A stretch of 5,111 nt of DNA from Oscillospiraceae bacterium (GTDB lineage: Bacteria > Bacillota > Clostridia > Oscillospirales > Ruminococcaceae). Numbering within the stretch: the first letter of the stretch is position 1; the number at the start of each line of letters is the position of its first letter. Location of the stretch: assembly GCA_016295545.1 (NCBI GenBank), contig JAEDLA010000126.1, positions 1 to 5,111 of the forward strand. The letters are read 5' to 3'. The position numbers were made by a program, and so were the translations under genes. Positions 1-5,111 of this stretch are shown piece after piece. The notes beneath the pieces are model-generated. The model ran no database searches. It worked only from the letters and a program-made list of their open reading frames with translations, and had not been told where the DNA came from.

Positions 1-1
1 A

Positions 2-58
2 GCTGAGATACGCAAAACTTCTGTCAGTGATTTCGGCAGACTTATGGAGGAAGTATAA
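2..58 (+). CDS. C-terminal fragment of an upstream gene, probably 3-dehydroquinate synthase (AroB)
   Basis: An open frame enters from the left edge and ends at TAA (56-58); its last 18 residues read AEIRKTSVSDFGRLMEEV. The stop overlaps the aroA start by one base (TAATG), the usual sign of translational coupling. A short tail of the type 'x-I-R-K-x-x-x-x-x-F/L' before the stop resembles the end of clostridial AroB, and aroB commonly precedes aroA in Clostridia. The fragment is too short to prove identity. Another shikimate gene, such as aroF or aroE, remains possible. That it is the end of a real gene is fairly secure because of the overlap and the coding-like composition; the product name is inference. 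Confidence 0.55.
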   Translation, partial: AEIRKTSVSDFGRLMEEV

Positions 59-1293
59 TGGATATCAGGATTACCCCTGCAAAGCTAAGCGGAAGTGTTA
101 CAATTCCCTCCTCAAAAAGCTATGCTCACCGTGCGCTTATATGTGCCGCTCTTGCTGAGGGAAGCTCAGTTATCAGCGGAATAAATATGTCAAAGGACAT
201 TGAGGCTACTATTTCTGCCATGAATGCTCTCGGAGCAGACTGCCATGAGACAGGCGAGGGCAAGGTTGCTGTGACAGGTATTGGCAGAGCATCGAAAAAA
301 GCTGTAATTGACTGCAATGAAAGCGGCTCCACTCTCCGTTTTATTATCCCTGTTGCGGCAGCGCTGGGAGCTGATACGGAATTTCACGGCAGAGGCAGAC
401 TTCCGGAAAGACCTATTGACATTTATACAAGAGAGCTTAGCCGCAAAGGCATAAGCTTTGACTATGACCATACAATGCCGTTCAGCATCTCAGGAAAGCT
501 TGATTCCGGAATTTTCGAGGTTGAGGGAGATGTATCCTCTCAGTTCATTACAGGACTTCTCTTTGCACTGCCGCTTCTTAAAGGGGATTCAGTAATAAAG
601 CTCACATCTCACCTTGAATCAAAGCCTTATGCGGATATTACCATTGACTGCCTTAAAAAATTCGGCATTGAGGTTCAGGAGTGCAGTGAGGGTTACCGTA
701 TCTGCGGCGGTCAGAAATACAAGCCCTGCGACATGGCTGTTGAGGGAGATTATTCTCAGGCGGCATTCTTTTATACTGCAAATGCTCTTGGCGGAGAAAT
801 TACTTTACATAATCTTAACAAAAACAGTGTTCAGGGAGATAAGAAAATCCTTGAAATTATTGACGATATGTGTTATAATGGTAATGAACTGAACTGCTTC
901 AATGCAGACTGCTCTGATATTCCCGACCTTGTGCCTGTTCTGACAGTTTTAGGCTGCTTCGGAAAGGATGTTTCCCGTATCTATAACGCAAAGCGTCTTA
1001 AAATCAAGGAGAGCAACAGGCTTGAGGCAATTTCTGTAACCCTGAACAGTCTTGGCGGTAAGGTAACTGTTACTGATGACGGACTTGTAATTGAACCTGT
1101 TGAAAAGCTTCACGGCGGTGTGGTGGACAGCTTCGGCGACCACAGAATTGTTATGTCAGCCGCAATCGCTGCTGAAAAGGCTGACGGTGATATAATTATC
1201 AAGGGCGCTGAGGCAGTGGAAAAATCTTATCCGGACTTTTTCAGGGACTATAATAATCTCGGAGGTAAAGCTAATGTCATCACTTTGGAATAA
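58..1293 (+). CDS. aroA: 3-phosphoshikimate 1-carboxyvinyltransferase (EPSP synthase)
   Basis: Cytoplasmic enzyme that transfers the enolpyruvyl group of PEP to shikimate-3-phosphate, the sixth step of the shikimate pathway. The 411-residue length is close to the family's usual ~420-430. Visible active-site motifs, by comparison with the E. coli enzyme, are: PSSKSYAHR with K20, S21 and R25; NESGSTLR (87-94) with R94 at the PEP/glyphosate site; VSSQF (159-163) for shikimate-3-phosphate; IPD with D290 (general acid/base position); KESNR (317-321) with K317, E318 and R321; and GDHRIVM (360-366) with D361, H362 and R363. All expected catalytic positions are present, so it should be active. The start is chosen because GGAGG (46-50) lies 7 bases upstream and the protein opens in the typical way (MDIRITPAKL). 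It overlaps the upstream stop by 1 base and aroC by 20 bases. The Glu in NESGSTLR replaces the Asn of the E. coli NAGTAMR motif, which I believe is common in Clostridia. Confidence 0.97.
   Translation: MDIRITPAKLSGSVTIPSSKSYAHRALICAALAEGSSVISGINMSKDIEATISAMNALGADCHETGEGKVAVTGIGRASKKAVIDCNESGSTLRFIIPVAAALGADTEFHGRGRLPERPIDIYTRELSRKGISFDYDHTMPFSISGKLDSGIFEVEGDVSSQFITGLLFALPLLKGDSVIKLTSHLESKPYADITIDCLKKFGIEVQECSEGYRICGGQKYKPCDMAVEGDYSQAAFFYTANALGGEITLHNLNKNSVQGDKKILEIIDDMCYNGNELNCFNADCSDIPDLVPVLTVLGCFGKDVSRIYNAKRLKIKESNRLEAISVTLNSLGGKVTVTDDGLVIEPVEKLHGGVVDSFGDHRIVMSAAIAAEKADGDIIIKGAEAVEKSYPDFFRDYNNLGGKANVITLE
851..879 (+). promoter_or_regulatory. Candidate intragenic sigma-A-type promoter inside aroA
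   Basis: TTGAAA (851-856; 5 of 6 to TTGACA) is followed after exactly 17 bases by TATAAT (874-879), with an extended -10 TG at 871-872. Transcription would start near 885-887, about 390 bases before aroC. The DNA codes for a stretch of AroA (around ILEIIDDMCYNGN) that carries none of the catalytic motifs, so it is freer to vary. TATAAT alone recurs in these reading frames by codon use, so the support is the combined -35, spacing and TG extension. No experimental support is visible. Confidence 0.45.
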
Positions 1294-2368
1294 TCGCATC
1301 TCCATTTCAATTTTCGGAGAGTCTCACGGTCCGGCTATCGGTGTAATAATTGATAATCTGCCGTCAGGAGAGTATATCGATGTTGAGGAGCTTGGCCGCT
1401 TTATGGCAAGGAGAGCTCCTAAAAAGGACGGTACAACTACATCAAGAAGCGAAAAGGATCTGACACAGATTCTTTCCGGAGTTTACAACGACAGAACTAC
1501 CGGAACTCCCCTTTGTGCATTTATTCAGAATACAGACACACACTCCGGCGATTATTCAAATATATCACATCTGGCAAGGCCCGGTCATGCCGATTATACA
1601 GGTGCAGTACGATATAAGGGCTTTAATGATGTGAGAGGCGGCGGACACTTCTCCGGCAGACTTACTGCGCCCCTTTGCTTTGCAGGAGCTGTCTGCGGAC
1701 AGATACTTGAAAGACGTGGTATCTATACCGGCGCTCATGTAAAGGAAATTCACGGAATAAAGGACGCTGAGTTTGACCATGTAAAGGTCTCCCGTCAGGA
1801 TATTTTAGATGTAAGATATAAGGATTTTCCTGTGATTAACGATAAAAAAGGAAAGCTCATGAAAGAGGATATCCAGAAAGCAAGAATGGGCTGCGAGTCA
1901 CTTGGCGGCATTATTGAATGTGTTTCAATAAATGTTCCTGCCGGTATCGGTTCACCTATTTTTGACGGACTGGAAAATTCCATTGCACAGCTTATTTTCG
2001 GAATCCCTGCTGTTAAGGGACTGGAATTCGGTGCAGGCTTCAAAACTGCAAAAATGGTGGGAAGTCAGAATAATGATGATTTTTATGTGGACGACCACGG
2101 CTATGTGATGACAAAGACTAATAATCACGGCGGTATTCTTGGCGGTATTTCTTCCGGAATGCCTATCACAATGAATGTGGCTATAAAGCCTACTCCCTCA
2201 ATTGCACAGCCGCAGGAAACTGTTGATTACCATGACATGACGAATGAGGTGCTGAGCATAAAGGGACGTCACGATCCGTGTATCGTTCCGAGAGCTGTTC
2301 CCTGCGTTGAGGCAGCGGTAAATATTGCACTTCTTGCACATCTGCTTGATTATCCTAACTTTTGCTAA
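1274..2368 (+). CDS. aroC: Chorismate synthase
   Basis: Converts EPSP to chorismate by anti-1,4-elimination of phosphate using reduced FMN, the last shikimate step; cytoplasmic, normally a homotetramer. At 364 residues the length is typical. The N-terminal signature is at 15-30 (GESHG with H18, then IIDNLP). The central flavin-site segment RGGGHFSGRLTA (121-132) holds the second conserved histidine, H125. GGILGGISSG is at 286-295, and the C-terminal signature GRHDPC (331-336) continues to E346. Both histidines of the family's acid/base chemistry are therefore present. The start lies 8 bases after GGAGG (1261-1265) and gives the standard opening (MSSLWNNRISISIFGESHG), so it is well determined. 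It begins 20 bases before the end of aroA, with its ribosome binding site inside aroA, which suggests coupled translation. No flavin reductase domain is fused, so it must draw reduced FMN from elsewhere in the cell, as usual for bacterial monofunctional enzymes. Confidence 0.97.
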   Translation: MSSLWNNRISISIFGESHGPAIGVIIDNLPSGEYIDVEELGRFMARRAPKKDGTTTSRSEKDLTQILSGVYNDRTTGTPLCAFIQNTDTHSGDYSNISHLARPGHADYTGAVRYKGFNDVRGGGHFSGRLTAPLCFAGAVCGQILERRGIYTGAHVKEIHGIKDAEFDHVKVSRQDILDVRYKDFPVINDKKGKLMKEDIQKARMGCESLGGIIECVSINVPAGIGSPIFDGLENSIAQLIFGIPAVKGLEFGAGFKTAKMVGSQNNDDFYVDDHGYVMTKTNNHGGILGGISSGMPITMNVAIKPTPSIAQPQETVDYHDMTNEVLSIKGRHDPCIVPRAVPCVEAAVNIALLAHLLDYPNFC

Positions 2369-2379
2369 GGTGAACGAAA

Positions 2380-2973
2380 ATGCAGGACGAGAATATTAAA
2401 AAAATGTCCGAAGCAGCTGATACTGAAATTAAAGATGTTCCCACTCTGAATATTCTGCTGTGCTATCTGCTTTATAAAATTGACAGAGAGGTTGAAATTG
2501 AACATCTTTATGAAATTGCAGTCAGCACCGGACTTGTAAACTATTTTTATTATCAGGATTCAATCGATTATCTTCTGAAAAATGACTGCATTGCCGTTAA
2601 GAAAAATAAAAATGACGAGGATTGCTATGTTCTTCAGCCAAAGGGAAAGGACTGCGCAAAAGAACTGAAAAAGTATGCTCCCAAGTCCTATCGTGACAAG
2701 CTGGTGCTTGGTGCCCTGCGTTATTTTGCACGTCTCAAATACGAACAGGAGATAAAAATTGAGTATATCCCTGTGGAAAACGGTTACTATACTCATGTAA
2801 GATGCCTTGATTTGAAATGTGACCTTATGGATCTGAAGCTTTATGCTCCGGACCTTACTCAGGCAAAGCTGCTGGGTGAGCGGATAATGCTTAATCCGGC
2901 AGGCTTTTACGGCAAAATAATTGAGCTTGCCCTGTCAAATGAGGAAGTGCCCTATGATCTGACTGATAACTGA
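2380..2973 (+). CDS. DUF4364-type putative winged-helix protein, function unknown
   Basis: A 197-residue soluble protein with no signal peptide or membrane segment. It resembles the clostridial DUF4364 family by memory, through its overall length and its C-terminal block (about 146-184: CDLMDLKLYAPD, then a helix with QAKLLGERI, then NPAGFYGKIIELAL). The N-terminal half reads like a winged helix: helices at about 22-33, 40-50 and 55-69 (LYEIAVSTGLV, then YYQDSIDYLLKND), followed by a charged turn and strands (71-86) as the wing, then a helix at about 90-98. A DNA-binding role is therefore plausible, but no target is known and none can be read here. The start follows AAGGTGA (2367-2373) by 6 bases; Met9 (2404) has no comparable site. 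It lies 11 bases behind aroC and before the terminator, so it is probably cotranscribed with the shikimate genes, which does not by itself prove a role in their control. Confidence 0.85.
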   Translation: MQDENIKKMSEAADTEIKDVPTLNILLCYLLYKIDREVEIEHLYEIAVSTGLVNYFYYQDSIDYLLKNDCIAVKKNKNDEDCYVLQPKGKDCAKELKKYAPKSYRDKLVLGALRYFARLKYEQEIKIEYIPVENGYYTHVRCLDLKCDLMDLKLYAPDLTQAKLLGERIMLNPAGFYGKIIELALSNEEVPYDLTDN

Positions 2974-2974
2974 T

Positions 2975-3024
2975 AAAAAGCCTTTAAATTATCCTTTCGG
3001 ATAGTTTAAAGGCTTTTTATTTTT
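2975..3024 (+). terminator. Rho-independent terminator of the aro operon
   Basis: Two 20-base arms (2975-2994 and 2999-3018) pair along their whole length with a single G-U wobble, around the loop TTTC (2995-2998). The right arm ends in five Ts and is followed by A and five more Ts (3014-3024). The hairpin begins one base after the DUF4364 stop codon. The left arm begins with five As, so the opposite strand also shows a short T-run, but no gene converges on it here and I call it one-way. Confidence 0.93.
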
Positions 3025-3033
3025 GAATAAAAA
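3014..3033. repeat. AT-rich 8-4-8 inverted repeat between terminator and promoter
   Basis: TTTTTATT (3014-3021) and AATAAAAA (3026-3033) are exact reverse complements separated by TTTG. The repeat spans the T-tract of the terminator and the proposed -35 (3023-3028) of the rubrerythrin promoter. The position would suit an operator for a repressor, but the sequence fits neither the PerR nor the Rex consensus as I remember them. In such AT-rich DNA an inverted repeat of this kind can arise by chance. Confidence 0.35.
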
Positions 3034-3052
3034 CAGGTAATCCGCAGATAAT
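3023..3052 (+). promoter_or_regulatory. Candidate sigma-A-type promoter for rubrerythrin-enolase
   Basis: TTGAAT (3023-3028; 4 of 6 to TTGACA), an 18-base spacer and GATAAT (3047-3052; 5 of 6 to TATAAT). The start of transcription would be near 3058-3060, giving a leader of about 55 bases before the rubrerythrin ATG. A promoter is expected here because a strong terminator lies directly upstream and the next gene starts at 3113. The other -10-like word, TATACG (3080-3085), has no good -35. Confidence 0.5.
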
Positions 3053-3069
3053 ATCCTCATAAATAAAAG

Positions 3070-3094
3070 CTGTCCTGACTATACGCAGTGACAG
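3070..3094 (+). other. Small hairpin in the presumed rubrerythrin leader
   Basis: CTGTC (3070-3074) plus ACT (3078-3080) can pair with AGT (3087-3089) plus GACAG (3090-3094), leaving a 3-base bulge (CTG) and the loop ATACGC. It ends 6 bases before the GGAGG of rubrerythrin (3101-3105). It is 8 bp with a bulge, so stability is modest; it could influence transcript stability or ribosome access, or be chance. Confidence 0.3.
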
Positions 3095-3112
3095 TCCACA
3101 GGAGGTATTATC

Positions 3113-4977
<1,865 letters not shown>

Positions 4978-4983
4978 AAAATT

Positions 4984-5016
4984 GGACGAACAGCGTATTG
5001 GCTGTTCGTCCTTTTT
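4984..5016 (+). terminator. Rho-independent terminator of the rubrerythrin-enolase unit
   Basis: GGACGAACAGC (4984-4994) pairs perfectly with GCTGTTCGTCC (5001-5011) around the loop GTATTG, followed by five Ts (5012-5016). It starts 7 bases after the enolase stop. Confidence 0.95.
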
Positions 5017-5019
5017 GAT

Positions 5020-5033
5020 GCTATTTTAATAGC
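5020..5033. repeat. Short perfect 6-2-6 palindrome
   Basis: GCTATT (5020-5025) and AATAGC (5028-5033) are exact reverse complements around TT. It lies between the enolase terminator and the TATAAT at 5047 and overlaps the place where a -35 would be, so it could be an operator. It is short and may be chance. Confidence 0.25.
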
Positions 5034-5052
5034 CGCCATATTGGAGTATAAT
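5024..5052 (+). promoter_or_regulatory. Candidate promoter at the right edge
   Basis: A perfect TATAAT (5047-5052) lies in a gene-free region after a terminator. The word 17 bases upstream, TTTTAA (5024-5029), matches the -35 consensus only in part, and there is no TG extension. If used, the transcript would begin near 5058-5060, right before two hairpins. What it serves lies beyond the window. Confidence 0.35.
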
Positions 5053-5062
5053 ATATTAAAAA

Positions 5063-5109
5063 GCGGCGAAGCCGCACGGGGGATTCCAAAGGGTTTATTA
5101 ACCCTTTGG
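5063..5109. repeat. Two adjacent hairpins; possible palindromic intergenic repeat or structured RNA, cut by window end
   Basis: The first hairpin is GCGGC-GAA-GCCGC (5063-5075). After CACGGGGGATT-type sequence comes a perfect 10-bp hairpin, CCAAAGGGTT (5086-5095) with AACCCTTTGG (5100-5109), around TATT. No T-run follows inside the window, so a terminator is not shown. GC-rich palindromic blocks of this style recur between genes of Ruminococcus-like genomes as I remember them, but copy number cannot be judged from one copy. A leader RNA for the next gene is an alternative. Confidence 0.5.
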
Positions 5110-5111
5110 CA

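Noticed and set aside
614..892. A 92-codon + strand open frame inside aroA
   Set aside because: It lies wholly within aroA in another frame, has no ribosome binding site and its protein has no family character; aroA has all its motifs across the same stretch.
1188..1196. TGATATAAT, an extended -10 in the last part of aroA, 77 bases before aroC
   Set aside because: The bases 17 upstream (GCTGCT) do not resemble a -35. The same word recurs at 4944-4952 at the end of enolase, so it probably reflects Asp-Ile codon use.
1355..1363. Asn28 in the chorismate synthase N-terminal signature where many members have Gly
   Set aside because: IIDNLP in place of IIDGLP is, as I recall, common among Clostridia, and all catalytic residues are intact.
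3080..3085. TATACG as an alternative -10 for rubrerythrin
   Set aside because: No acceptable -35 lies 16-18 bases upstream; the pair at 3023 and 3047 fits better.

Overview
The window is an ordinary, tightly packed bacterial chromosomal segment. All genes are on the + strand, and no phage, transposase, CRISPR, tRNA or rRNA signal is visible. Low-to-medium GC by eye, strong GGAGG ribosome binding sites 6-8 bases before ATG, a DUF4364-type protein, and the style of the AroA, AroC and enolase proteins all point to an anaerobic Firmicute of class Clostridia. The Oscillospiraceae/Ruminococcus group is my best guess. That assignment rests on family resemblance from memory, not on a database search.

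Region 1 (1-2973) is the end of a shikimate-pathway operon. The last 18 codons of an upstream gene (probably aroB) overlap aroA (EPSP synthase) by one base in TAATG. aroA overlaps aroC (chorismate synthase) by 20 bases. Eleven bases after aroC comes a gene for a small putative winged-helix protein of the DUF4364 type. AroA and AroC catalyse the last two steps to chorismate, the precursor of aromatic amino acids and folate. A 20-bp stem terminator (2975-3024) closes the unit. Inside aroA lies a near-consensus sigma-A-type promoter (TTGAAA, 17 bases, TATAAT with a TG extension; 851-879) that could separately drive aroC and the DUF4364 gene.

Region 2 (2974-3112) is a 139-base intergenic stretch. 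It holds the terminator, an AT-rich inverted repeat, a plausible promoter whose -35 lies at the end of the terminator T-tract, and a small hairpin in the presumed rubrerythrin leader.

Region 3 (3113-4977) is a two-gene unit. Rubrerythrin (diiron peroxide reductase with a C-terminal rubredoxin domain) overlaps enolase by 13 bases, and the enolase ribosome binding site lies inside the rubrerythrin coding sequence. Both proteins keep all the catalytic and metal-ligand residues I could check. The unit ends in an 11-bp perfect-stem terminator (4984-5016).

Region 4 (5017-5111) has no gene. It contains a perfect TATAAT box followed by two close hairpins and is cut by the window edge. It looks like either a promoter for a structured transcript or a short palindromic intergenic repeat. 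I found no clear new biological system. The most rewarding points to check are the intragenic promoter, the overlapping rubrerythrin-enolase pair, and the structured element at the right edge.
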